From Euborellia annulipes (lineage: Eukaryota; Arthropoda; Insecta; Dermaptera; Anisolabididae), in assembly GCA_023213315.1 (NCBI GenBank), contig JAKCPI010005372.1, positions 100,618 through 164,617 on the forward strand: a stretch of 64,000 nucleotides of DNA, written 5' to 3'. The notes under the pieces were generated by a model. That model made no database searches and was not told the origin of the DNA. It was given only the letters and a program-made list of their open reading frames with translations. Below, one piece after another: positions 33,629 through 43,536 of the stretch. The translations under genes and the position numbers were made by a program. The first letter of the stretch is position 1. Each line of letters starts with the position of its first letter.

Positions 33629-33866
33629 AAATTAAAATTAAATATACAAATTAAACACTAGGTTATTTGTTTCAACGGTTTTATTAATTAAAAAATTAAC
33701 ATTGATACGACAATTCCTTGTCATCATCAGAAGTGATATTAGAATGTAATCACTTCTGACGATGACAAGGAATTGTCGAAATACGTATCAAGTGTTAATT
33801 TTTTAATTAATAAAACCTTTGAAACAAATAACCTAGTGTTTAATTTGTATATTTAATTTTAATTTA
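33629..33866. mobile_element. Palindromic MITE with hammerhead-like arm
   Basis: Arms of about 115 bp are nearly perfect reverse complements (AATTAAATATACAAATTAAA, AACACTAGGTTATTTGTTTC and TTTTATTAATTAAAAAATTA recur inverted). The arms differ by a small deletion, which removes part of the ribozyme-like core from the left arm only. Confidence 0.8.
33751..33794 (+). ncRNA. Hammerhead-ribozyme-like motif
   Basis: Stem I CACTT pairs with AAGTG. The core CTGACGA is at 33756-33762. Stem II is GACAA-GGAA-TTGTC (5 bp, perfect), with one unpaired U before it. GAAA is at 33778-33781. Stem III is the self-complementary ATACGTAT. The expected cleavage site follows C33789 (AUC fits NUH). All conserved core bases of a type I hammerhead are present. 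The very short stem III resembles minimal hammerheads described in Penelope-like elements. Activity is inferred, not shown. Confidence 0.55.
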
Positions 33867-34419
33867 CAAAATGTTTCAACGAGAACCAACGGTCGAAAGT
33901 TTAAATCTTATGTTCTTAATAAAAAACGTTCAGTTCTTATTAAGTTTAAGAATTATTTGTTAATTAGTTTAAAAAAATACAAAGGGCCGAGTAACGACAA
34001 CTAAAATCAAAACGATTCGGTGATATTTAGTGCCCCATCAGTTATTTATATAATATTTAATTCTGGCCATGGTATGCTGATGATGGAAACTATAAATAAA
34101 AACAGAAATGTCTCGAAACTATTCGAGTTCAAAGAGAGCATTTTCTTGGCTTATCCAATGTTGAATCATTTTTGTACGATTATTAATTAATGATATAGGG
34201 ACAGGGCGTGAAAAAGTACGACAAAATACTTATTTCATATATTAATATGTTTATTAAACAATGAGAAATATGAAAATCGAGATGTTAACCAATCAATCTA
34301 ATTAAAACTCTTTTAAGAAAAATGGGTTAAGTTTCTAGCTATTTAACAAAGGGAGTATTAAAATTAAACTATTTTATAATGAAAGTGATCATGATAAAAG
34401 AAAAAAATTGAATAATTAC
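33867..34419. other. AT-rich spacer
   Basis: AT-rich. GCTGATGATGG at about 34076 with CTCGAAACT downstream is a poor hammerhead match. Nothing else seen. Confidence 0.45.
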
Positions 34420-34613
34420 CTCTTAAATAAATGAAAATCAGCAGCGCAGGTTGATTGTTGGACCGCCCGGCTCGGCAGGCCTCCACAGGAAAGAGCAAGT
34501 CAAGTTCCACGTTGGAACCTGCTGGAAGGTGACGGTGCTGCCCTCTAGGCGGCGACGGCGGAGGGAGAGGAGAGGGGGATGCTGGTCAGTGGAGGGGAGA
34601 GGCCTCATCGCAT
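34420..34613 (-). other. Candidate exon in a GC-rich islet
   Basis: The GC-richest block in the middle of the window. The minus strand starts after ATTTATTTTACAG and ends at AAGAG|GTAATTATT. One frame is open for 57 codons and stops 18 nt before the donor, so it would be the end of a coding region or an untranslated exon. Residues include the stretch T-F-Q-Q-V-P-T-W-N. Not recognised. Confidence 0.4.
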
Positions 34614-34619
34614 CTGTAA

Positions 34620-35029
34620 AATAAATAAAATTATTAATTATTCGAAAAAGCTATTTTTAAGAAGTAATTGTTAAAAAATGAAATAAATAGGGTGGTTTTT
34701 AATAATTTATGATACTATTTGAGATCTAATTAGGCAAATAGTAAAAAAATATAGAGAAATAATATTAAATCGATCAAATATTTCCGGGTTAGGAGCATTT
34801 AAATAATTCATTAATCATCATTATCATCATTATTATTATATTTAAAGCGCAAGCCACTGACTTCCAGTGTGTAAAAAAAAAATGAAAAAAATGAAAATTT
34901 TGCTATTGCTAGTCCTAGCCGAAGGCGTGCTTTACCATTTGTATATTAATACAAATTCTTATTTTTTATAATATATTTTCAGATCAAATTTCTTTCACAT
35001 ATCATAGTAAAGAAATTTTTATTTTTATA
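34620..35029. other. AT-rich spacer
   Basis: Contains ATC/ATT trinucleotide repeats at about 34808-34840. No gene seen. Confidence 0.5.
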
Positions 35030-35033
35030 AAAA

Positions 35034-35560
35034 ATCTGGTGTGACTGGCCTGTGTGGCACAGCAGGTTTTTTGTGTCGATATATATTTAGTTTCCCATAG
35101 GACCTTAGATCCAAACTTGAGTTTTAAATGTTGAATGCTTGAAATAAACTATGGTTATTTTTTCATTAAATTTTCATTTTACTAGCGGCGAAGCCCGCCT
35201 TCGGCCCTCCTGGACCCCCGCCAGCTGGCTTGGACCCGCCTGCGGTGGACTCTAGCCTTTTCTTAATTATGAGAAGCCTTCGAGCTTGAAATAAACTATG
35301 GTTATTTTTTATTAAATTTTAATCTTACTAGCCGCGACGCCCGCCTTCGGCCCTCATGGACTCCCCGCCAGCTGGCTTGGGCCCGCCTGCTGCGGACTCT
35401 AGCCTTTTCTTAATTATGAGAAGCTTCAAGTCTAGATAGGGGGAGGGAACTTAACTTAAATATAAAATTATAATCTCGTACCTCAATTCCTTCATGCTTA
35501 AAATAACTACACACAGACAGACAGACAGACACAAGAGAAAATAAAAAAGGATTAAAAACT
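35034..35560 (+). repeat. HpR long form with internal tandem duplication
   Basis: A short head hairpin (ATCTGGTGTGACTGGCC... GGCACAGCAGG) leads to TTTCCCATAGGACCTTAG, then a duplicated segment (35137-35430), then AACTTAAATATAAAATTATA and ACAGACAGACAGACAGAC with a truncated tail. Confidence 0.75.
35137..35430. repeat. 147-bp tandem duplication, two units
   Basis: Each unit runs GCTTGAAATAAACTATGGTT, then ACTAGCSGCGAMGCCCGCC-like sequence, a GC-rich part (CCGCCAGCTGGCTTGG) and CTTTTCTTAATTATGAGAAG. The GC-rich part is foreign to HpR, while the first 45 bp are HpR long form. The foreign segment therefore inserted first and the block was duplicated later. Confidence 0.8.
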
Positions 35561-36910
35561 TCTGAATCTTAGATAATGAAATAAGAGCTTTATCTAAGAG
35601 ACATATAGGCAAATGGTGCCCTAATTAGGTTTAAAAAAAAAAAAAAAAAAAAAAAAAACATTTTTCAATAGATATAGGCCTATGATATATTACAAAATTT
35701 AAAAATAGACTAGATTCTATTTTCATATAATGATAAGTCTTATCTAAATACCAGTTGAATGGAATCATGATTTTTGTTTAAAGAAAGAGCTCTTAAAAAT
35801 TTGATTACATTTTTGCGTGCATTATAGACCTGACACTATACTTTGACACTTGAAGTCCCCCATTATTTATCCCAAGAGGGGCTTCCACCATATTTTTACT
35901 TTATATCTTGATCGAAAGAATTTAGGGCTCTTATCAAATGGTTTTAACAATAGTGAGGGCTATAAAATGAATCTTTTTTTTTCATTATAATATATATACA
36001 TACTGTATATATTCTTTTTGATTTATTATCATTAAAACATGTTCTAATTATGTTATTAAACCTGTCGAGTTTACGCAACGGTTTAATTAATTAATTTTAC
36101 CCTTAGGCAGGCCAGGAAAAATTACTCAATTTCCCTGGACTCAAATATAATTACATTAGATATATATTACAAAAATATTATAGTGATATTAAACTATTTT
36201 GGCGATTTATTAAAATAACCAGAACGAAAACGAGAGAAAGTCACAAAGTTTTGAAAAGATAAATTTTGTTTTAATTAAATTAATTTCACTCAAAACCCAA
36301 ACAGGGTAAGATATGTAAATAAACAATGTTTCTTTTATTATAAATACATACAACATAACTTAGTGTTTGTAATCAACAGCAATTTCTCTCTGAATAAATT
36401 AGTGTTTGTTGACCCGAAGGTAGGTAATAAATAACTAACTCATATTTTTTTTATTAATTACTCCAAAGACTTTGTTAATTTTTAATGAAAATTAAAGTTT
36501 GTTAAAGATTTTGTGGTTTGTATTATTATTTCAAGTACTGTATACTTGCTACAACCCAAGGGAACTAAACTCTAAGGGACCGTTACTTGCATTTATATAC
36601 AACGACGTCAGTGCCATCTACAGCAATTTCTATGAAATTAGATAAAAACTTCAGCGTTATCTACACTCATTCCCATGAAGTTAGACACAATCATCAAACG
36701 TTGTACGTATTAATATTTTTAATAAATAATTATTACAAAATGTGGTCTATAATTAAAAACTCCCATAATAATAAAATTAAAGTAGGTGCCAGGAATTAAT
36801 AAAAAAAATTAATAAGTTGATCAGTTGTGTTGCTTACAAGCAAATTATTATTGTTATAATAGAAATTAATTATATTTATTGAAAATAATTTATACTTATT
36901 TATATTTAAA
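35561..36910. other. AT-rich spacer
   Basis: An A run at about 35635-35658. At 36705-36775 there is a half copy of the short palindromic MITE seen at 54577-54668 (AATTAAAAACTCCCATAATA). No gene supported. Confidence 0.45.
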
Positions 36911-36913
36911 TGG

Positions 36914-37127
36914 TCACGCGCCGATGGGATAAAGCAGTTGAGCTTATATTCATGAGTTGTAGATAACTCGAGTTCAAATTCTCCTCATGGCAAAAAATTA
37001 GCAAAGTCTATTTGAGATGCCTCCTCCCGAGAAAGGAAACGGAAACCCATCTTAGTATTATTCCCGCTCAGAATAACCACATGTCAGTTCTCACGCTAAT
37101 GATTGCAAAGAAGATGATATATTTAAA
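36914..37127 (+). mobile_element. tRNA-derived SINE (family 3), probable
   Basis: The head CGCCGATGGGATAAAGCAGT, followed ~40 bp on by CGAGTTCAAATTCTCCTC (B-box GTTCAAATTC), is tRNA-like. A GC-neutral body follows (CCTCCTCCCGAGAAAGGAAA). No clear tail; the end is approximate. Confidence 0.55.
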
Positions 37128-37137
37128 TAATTTTCAA

Positions 37138-37246
37138 ATCTCTCAAATGTACCGTACTGTCGGAAATTAAATATATGTCGACACAAAAAAATCTGGTGTG
37201 ACAAGCACAGAAGTTGTGTGCTGTGCGACCAGTCACACCAGTTTTT
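37138..37246 (-). repeat. HpR head region
   Basis: Minus-strand head: GTACCGTACTGTCGGAAATT, TATGTCGACACAAAAAAATC, then the hairpin AATCTGGTGTGACAAGCACA pairing with TGTGCGACCAGTCACACCAG. The body is cut at 37138. Confidence 0.8.
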
Positions 37247-37345
37247 TTAATTAAGATACAATATGACCTAATATATTTATAGTTTAATTTTATTCTGTTC
37301 TATCATTAATTTCTAATAAGTATTTTGTAAAATATTCATATGTAT
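37247..37345 (-). repeat. HpR-flanking duplicate with empty hairpin site
   Basis: Reverse complement of about 21860-21941 (AATTAATGATAGAACAGAAT, then AAACTATAAATATATTAGGT). At 21.8 kb a solo hairpin interrupts it; here the sequence passes TACAAAATACTT without one. Homology continues about 30 bp beyond the site. Both loci are therefore copies of a larger repeat, differing by the hairpin. Confidence 0.8.
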
Positions 37346-37874
37346 ATAAATATTCAAATAATTTATTATTCATTATTGGGACATTTGTAATCAAATAGTT
37401 TAACATTTTCTAATTCATAAAATATTAATATGCCACAAAATCAGATTCAGCTTAAACAATTTAATTTAATAGGCCTAACTATGTAAATGAATATTAGCCT
37501 ACAATATTAAATAATTTGTTAAATAAATCGGTTAAAAAAAAAAAAAACAGAGTCATTAATCCTTAAATCTAATCAAGTGATTATTTGATTACTTTCTTAA
37601 TAGTTCATATGTCAGAAAAAATTTTAAAAAATTCCCCAAAGAGCCGAAATCGGCTTAAAAACTTAAACAAAAAAAAAAAAAAAAAAAAAAGAAATCCCTA
37701 AAAGAAAATCTAATTGGGAAAGACATTTGAGAGTTATTAAAAAGTTTCGAAATTCGATCATTAATGATATAAGATTCAATTTAAAAGTAAAATAAATTTA
37801 ATTATAAATTCCTAACAATAATAATAATAATAATAATAATTTGACTTTGAGGATGTACAAGATTATATAACTAA
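37346..37874. other. AT-rich spacer
   Basis: An A run at about 37670-37690 and (AAT)n at about 37818-37841. Nothing else. Confidence 0.5.
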
Positions 37875-38123
37875 CTAAATGTATTTCGAAGTTTACTTGT
37901 AACAGTATTCAGATGGAATTGAATGAATTATAATAAAAAAAAAATTTTTATACAAAAATTTTTTATTTTTCAGGAATTATAACACTGACGACTGGTTTGC
38001 GCACATTTCTCAGCTTAGGTCACAAATAAAATAAAAAATTTTTGTATAAAAAAATTTTTTTTATTATAATTCATTCAATTCCATCTGAATACTGTTACAA
38101 GTAAACTTCGAAATACATTTAGT
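37875..38123. mobile_element. Palindromic MITE, ACTAAATGTATTTCGAAG ends
   Basis: Arms of about 95 bp (TTTCGAAGTTTACTTGTAAC, CAGTATTCAGATGGAATTGA) mirror each other. The unpaired centre (about 37975-38030) is GC-richer. Confidence 0.85.
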
Positions 38124-38418
38124 GAATAATTGAATAGTTAAATAAATTCAAAAATAAGGAAAATACGTTCGGTAAGTGAAATTGGATATTAAATAATAAT
38201 AAAAAAAAAAAAACTACACCCTGAAGCAATACTATTTATCAGGCATACGGTGATAATTTCTATTACTTTAATACATAGGAATAGATTTATTGTACAGGGT
38301 GAGTCAATAATGAAGAATTTTTATAATTAAACATAAACGAAATAAATAAGATGTCGCCTTGGAGGGCAGTTAAAGGCAGATATTATTAAGTATTATAATT
38401 GAACAAATACAATAATAT
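38124..38418. other. AT-rich spacer
   Basis: No feature beyond an A run at about 38201. Confidence 0.5.
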
Positions 38419-39026
38419 GATAAAATCTGGTGTGACTAGTCGCACCAGATTTTGTGTCGACAATATTTAGTTTCTTTCCTACAGTACGGTACATTCGAAT
38501 TTCAAGAAGTAAAATTTATAAGAATGGGAAAATATTTATATTTTGTTACCATGGCAACCATTTCTCCTATCTTTTCTATGGAGTACAAGAGTAAAGTGGT
38601 CTTCAGAAGATTTCAATGAGAAAATGAGAATATACATTTTAAAGAGAATCTAAAATATAATTGATTTTTGAATTTAAAAAAAAATCGTTGGAGCGAATTT
38701 AGAGAAAATTAAAAAAAAAACTGAAAAAGTACATCAGTAAAGTACTAGTACTCTTTGGCCGATTTTGATTAAAAGCTTATTTTCACGGTCTCGGGAGGTG
38801 ACTCACTTAAATGTAAAATTTCAACTTCCTAGCTCAATTCCTTCATGCTTTAAATTGAACCCAGACAGACAGACCATGTCGGGAAAACCACTTTTTTGGA
38901 TTCAGGGGAACTCAAAAAGTGTATATCCATCAAAATCTCGACATCGAATTTTTGACATGAATCCAATACTTTCTCTCTCTATAACCCAGGGTATTAACAT
39001 ATATATAGAGGTAAGAGAAAGTAAAA
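38419..39026 (+). repeat. HpR, full-length short form, minimal head
   Basis: The head is reduced to AAAATCTGGTGTGACTAGTC plus GCACCAGATTTT, a 35-bp hairpin. All later blocks are present, including GTTACCATGGCAACC, GTACTAGTACTCTTTGGCCG, ACAGACAGACCATGTCGGGA and the tail ending GGTAAGAGAAAGTAAAAA. AATATGA on both outer sides may be a 7-bp duplication. Confidence 0.85.
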
Positions 39027-39053
39027 ATATGAGTTGTTGCTGGTTTCAGAGGA

Positions 39054-39390
39054 TGATTTGACGGGAGAAATAAAACGGCAAAAATTTTCAGGAATCGCCT
39101 TATACCATATAATTTGCAAATATTTCGGCCGGCCTAACGCCTGGCCATCTTCAGTGCAGGATATAGTTCTTTGGCGATCCTTCGTCTGGTGTCTTTAAAC
39201 TTTTGCATGCATGTTCGTGAACGAAAACTTGAATGCTCGTCTTCCCCTCCTCTCTTCAGACACCAGACGAAGGATCGCTAAAGAACTATATCCTGCACTG
39301 AAGATGGCAAGGCATTAGGCCGGCTGAAATATTATATGGTAAAAGGCAATTCCTGAAAATTTTTGCTGTTTTATTTTTCATGTCGAATCA
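39054..39390. mobile_element. Palindromic MITE with hammerhead-like arms
   Basis: Arms of about 145 bp (ACGGCAAAAATTTTCAGGAA; GACACCAGACGAAGGATCGC) are mirrored around an unpaired centre of about 45 bp. Ends TGATTTGACG and TGTCGAATCA are imperfect inverted repeats. It begins just after an HpR tail. Confidence 0.8.
39115..39158 (-). ncRNA. Hammerhead-like motif, minus strand
   Basis: Minus strand: TGCA, CTGAAGA (core CUGANGA), GGCC-loop-GGCC stem II, GAAA, then TATT and TGCA. Stem I is TGCA/TGCA (4 bp). Stem III is the self-complementary ATAT, which would need a dimer. The NUH triplet is AUU. The equivalent right-arm copy has lost stem I and part of stem II. Confidence 0.4.
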
Positions 39391-39790
39391 AATACTATTA
39401 TTTCAATTATAAAAAATCTTAGTTTATTTTTAGAAGTGAGATATGGTCCGCGTGTAATTGAAGGGGATTTTATTTTATTGAATAGTTTAATTGATAAATA
39501 TAAAAACATTTTCATTTAAAGAGATCGAAGTGAATTAAAGGAGACCTACATATCAAAAAGGTGGAAAATACACAAAGAATGATCAATTATTAAAGTAATT
39601 ATTATTGTAACTGATTTTAATCAACTAAAAATGCCCTAATAAAATTTAGAAACATCTTGAATCTCGTAGTTTTATTATAAATTTCTATCTCTGCTTGCTA
39701 ACAATTTATCCTATTTTAATAACGAGTACAGAATATTCCTAAAGATATAATAACTTTGTTAAAGAGAGACTAGTTCTATTAAGGGGGATC
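39391..39790. other. AT-rich spacer
   Basis: No feature seen. Confidence 0.5.
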
Positions 39791-39799
39791 ATTTATTTG

Positions 39800-39945
39800 G
39801 GAAACAGCCGAAGATCTCAGACAATTGCCAGGTTCCATTCTACAAAAACCTGACCACCATCATCAGCACAAGATTGAGAATTGGCCACTTTCCAATCCCA
39901 GTCGTTTATTGAATTGGTATGAGGGAATTTCCCTATTGTGGCTAG
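39800..39945 (+). pseudogene. Non-LTR retrotransposon fragment (possible)
   Basis: One plus frame reads L-T-T-I-I-S-T-R-L-R-I-G-H, then a stop. The R-L-R-I-G-H motif is typical of the region after RNase H in LINE ORF2 proteins, where it precedes a Cys-rich segment. After the stop a Y-C-G appears in the same frame. If correct, it is a decayed ~50-codon piece. The family cannot be assigned. Confidence 0.35.
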
Positions 39946-40577
39946 GTGAGAGGAATTTCAAATATATATAAGAAATCTCCTTTTCTTGCAGTATTTTCTT
40001 AATTAGGGGACAGTTTAAAAATTAAAAGGACTAGTCGCGCCATCCACATTCGGCGGGTATCTTCCCCCCACTCTTTTATTTTGTTATAGAAACCTTACAG
40101 GCTCGATAGGCCGTTACTTTATAATGTCCTTAGAAATAAAAGACAATTTTTGGCATAAATCGTGGTTTATTTTAGTAAAGACTAATACAAAAATGTTGTT
40201 AAATAAAATAAAATAGGCTATTAATTCTGCAGCCCTTATCAGGTTCATTTGAAGCAAAGAATACTAACTATTTATACCAAAAAACGTTATTTATTTCTAA
40301 TAAGAATAATCGCGAAAGTCTCAAATTATAAGGTATTCTATGAGCATATAAAAATTTGTTTCAAAATTCGTTCCGACTGTGGAGATATTTGGAAGGAGAG
40401 ACATACGGACAATAGAGAATTATATAAATAGATTAAATCTTATACACGCCCCTGCCCTAAATATATACAAAATTTAAAAAAGGTTTAAAAGATTTTTGGA
40501 AATGTCAAAAAATTAAAAGAAAGTAAAAAGTTGAGAACGTTGTAGGGTAGGGTATTAGAATAAAATAAATTTTACAT
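39946..40577. other. AT-rich spacer
   Basis: No gene supported. A 60-codon chance frame at 40249-40431 lacks any recognisable feature. Confidence 0.45.
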
Positions 40578-41340
40578 GTAAATAAAAAAAGTCTGGTGTG
40601 ACTGGTCGCATAGCATACAACATTCTCTTACCTAAGGTAATTGAAAGTTGTGTTCTGTGCTTGCCCCACCAGATTTTTGCGTCGAAATAACATTTGAATT
40701 CAAGATATAAAATTTATAAACATCGAAAAATATTTATATTTTGCTACCATGACAACCATTTCACCTATCTTTCCTATGAAGTACAAGAATAAAGTATGCT
40801 TCACACAATTTTGAGGGCAAAATGAGAATGTACATTTTAAAAAGCATCTAAAAAATAATTGATTTACGAATTTTAATGAAAATCGTTAAAGTGAATTTTG
40901 AGAAAATCAAAAAAAAAAAAAAAAAAACCCTGAAAAGTACATTAGTAAAGTACTAGTACTCTTTGACAGATTTTATGTACAAGGTTATATTTTCGCGCCT
41001 CAGAGGGATACCTTACTTAAATATAAAATTCCAACCTCTTAGCTCATTTCCTTTATATTATTATTGATTAATTTACTGTTTAGGAGCCTTTGCTCATTAC
41101 AGGAAATCCGAGTTACATTTTTGGCTCTGAGAGGTATATTTATTTATTTTTCTAATAAAATATGTATATTGATTTATTTAATCGTTTAATGCGAAAGCAC
41201 TGAGTTGCAGGACAATTCCTTGATTCTTTATTTTGATCACAGACAAACAGACCATTTTGCGAGATCTACTTTGTGGACTCAGTGATCCTCAAAATATGTA
41301 TTTCGATCAAAATTTTGACATCAATTTTAGGTAAGAAAAT
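40578..41340 (+). repeat. HpR copy with a ~185-bp foreign segment
   Basis: Full head hairpin (GTCTGGTGTGACTGGTCGCA, then TGCTTGCCCCACCAGATTT), body with GCTACCATGACAACC, then an unrelated block at about 41052-41235 (GGCTCTGAGAGGTATA region), then ACAGACAAACAGACCATTTT and a shortened tail. Confidence 0.75.
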
Positions 41341-42192
41341 GCAAAAAAAGCATTCTTCATATAGACACTATTGTGTGTTCGACTTTTTTAAAATTAAATC
41401 GTTTCTTCAGTATATACAATATTTTAAGTATTAAAAGAAGAATTTTATAAAATATAGGTAATTTTCGAATTTATATTTTGCATTTGATAAAAAAACTGTG
41501 GAATGGACTTTTTATATAATAAAGATAAAAAAAAAAGGTTTTATCTGCTAAAACCAAAATGTATAGCTCGTTAATACAGTAGTCATCTCCTACTGTTGTT
41601 TTGAGCTCACTTCTCTTTAACTCTTTCTTCTCTTCTAAATTTTATCAGACCTCTTTTGTTCCAGGCTCAGATGATTAAAAAAAAAAAAAAAACAACAATA
41701 TAAATTTTATAAAACTGGTGAAAATAAATTTTTATTTATCCACATAATCATGACGGTTTCATTAAATTAGAAGATAACATCGAAAAAATTTAATCTTTTA
41801 ATTTGATTAGTGAGCTTTTGTTTTATATAAAGAATCCTTTCATCATCACAATAAAGGATTAGCCAGCTCTCTCTGCTATAATATTTGTTTGTTTTTTTTT
41901 TAACATATATACACTTATTTCATATACTTTTTCAATTAAAACAAATTAATTAGCCAAGTTGTAAAGCTTCTATTAAGTATTTTTATAAATAAAAAATATT
42001 TAACTAAAGTATAATTTGTTTTATTAAAATTTATTTTTAAGCTTAAATATTTTTTTTTTTTTTAATGAATGTTTGTACAGAAAATCTGAAATTAATATAA
42101 CAAACATTCATTATTTATCTACTGGAATATATTTTTAAACTGGAACTTTTGAGGAAATGGAAATTTTAAATAATGAATGAGGAAGTCCTTAT
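41341..42192. other. AT-rich spacer
   Basis: Homopolymer-rich and AT-rich. At 42060-42110 a short inverted pair (AATGAATGTTTG/CAAACATTCATT) flanks about 35 bp. Confidence 0.45.
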
Positions 42193-42314
42193 AATTACTT
42201 TCTCTTACCTAAATGTATATGTTAATATATTATATAGAGAGAAAGTATTGGATTCATGTCAAAAATTCAATGTCGAGATTTTGATGGATATAGACGTTTT
42301 GAGATCGCCTGAGT

Positions 42315-42503
42315 CAGGGCCGGAACTAGGAGATTTTTTAGGGGGGCAAAATTTAATTTGCCGCCCCCCTCCTTAAAATTTTCTATACAAAATTCATATC
42401 ATTTTACCTTTTTTTAGTAAATTTTTCTTTAATTGCCGTCCCCTGATATCTGCCGACCGGGGCACACGCACCCACTGCCCCCCCCCCACTAGATCCGGCC
42501 CTG
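42315..42503. mobile_element. hAT MITE, CAGGGCCGGAACTAG ends
   Basis: Ends CAGGGCCGGAACTAG and CTAGATCCGGCCCTG with a perfect 8-bp duplication GCCTGAGT (42307-42314 and 42504-42511) made from HpR sequence. 189 bp, non-coding. Confidence 0.95.
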
Positions 42504-42923
42504 GCCTGAGTCCAAAAAAGTGGTTTTCGCGACATGGTCTGTGTGTCTGTCTGTGTAGAAAATATCTCAAGAACGAAAAGAGCTATGAGGTTGAAATTTT
42601 ATATTTAAGTTAAGTACCTCCCTGGGAGGTAACACGAAGCTTTTGAACAAAATAGGTCAAAGAGTACTAGTGTTTTACTAATGTACTTTTTCAGTTTTTT
42701 TTTTTTTTTTGATTTTCTCAAAATTTACTCTAATTATATTGATTAAAATTCATAAATTTAGATGCTCTTTAAAATATATATTCTCATTTTGGCCTCAAAA
42801 TTGTTTGAAGACCACTTTACTCTTCTACTTTATATGAATGATAGGAGAAATGGTTGCTATGGTAACAAAAAACAGTATAAATATTTTCCCATGTTTATAA
42901 ATTTTAAATCTTGAGTTCTAATA

Positions 42924-43437
42924 CCAGGTCATCCAATAAGTCCGTAGGTTGACATATAGATGGCGTTACTAGAATTTTTTTCCATATGATTTTTATTTAG
43001 TACTAACCTTCAAACGATACGTGTATAAATTTGACAGCAATCTAACTATTGATTCGTGAGTTATAGAATTTTATGTGAAGCAACTTTTGTTATTGGAAAA
43101 AAAAATGGAAAAAAGTGAATTTCGAGTTTTAATTAAGAATTGCTTTTTGATGAAAAAATACAGTGGAAACCAAACAATGGCTTGATAAACATTATCCGAA
43201 CTCTGCTCTATCCAGACAAATGGTAGAGAAGTGGATTGCTGAATTTAAAACTGAAACTGATGGCTATTTTGACGAGAAAGCTAAATCGTACTATAAAAGT
43301 GGTATCGAAAAGTTGGAAAATCGCTATACTCGTATCGCCCTCGAAGGCAAGCAACTATGTTGAATAATAAAATCGAGTTTTGTCAAAATTTTCTTTTTTT
43401 TTTCTTACTTATCCTACGGACTTATTGAATGACCTGG
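42924..43437 (+). mobile_element. Internally deleted mariner element
   Basis: Terminal inverted repeats of about 25 bp (CCAGGTCATCCAATAAGTCC and its near-perfect inverse) are flanked by TA (42922-42923 and 43438-43439). At 514 bp it is well short of the ~1.3 kb of full mariners. It keeps the start and end of the transposase gene. The TA target is the one in HpR's AATATATCG, so it inserted into an existing HpR copy. Confidence 0.93.
43105..43363 (+). pseudogene. Mariner transposase, deleted and frameshifted
   Basis: The N-terminal helix-turn-helix region (M-E-K-S-E-F-R-V-L-I) starts at 43105. A one-base shift near the A run at 43151-43157 moves the reading into the frame open at 43163-43363. 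That frame gives K-Q-W-L-D-K-H-Y and then jumps directly to a C-terminal Y-K-S-G-I-E-K-L-E-N-R motif. The whole DDE catalytic domain is missing, so no active transposase can be made. Such deletion derivatives can still be moved in trans if their ends are intact. Confidence 0.85.
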
Positions 43438-43536
43438 TATCGACAGAAATATATCTCGACACAAAAAAATCTGATGTGACAAGCACAGAACAAAACTAGA
43501 GTTCTGTGCTGTATGACCAATCACACCAGATTTTAA

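Larger units (their letters stand above)
42193..43536 (-). repeat. HpR copy with hAT and mariner inserts
   Basis: Minus-strand full copy: tail hairpin (ACTTTCTCTTACCTAAATGT), ATTCAATGTCGAGATTTTGA, hAT insert (42315-42503), GTGGTTTTCGCGACATGGTC, GGTTGCTATGGTAAC, mariner insert (42924-43437), then ATATATCTCGACACAAAAAA and the head hairpin ending near 43536. Without the inserts the copy is about 640 bp. Confidence 0.85.

Noticed and set aside
34070..34130. CTGATGA...GAAAC as a hammerhead
   Set aside because: The sequence between the two core parts does not form a stem II.
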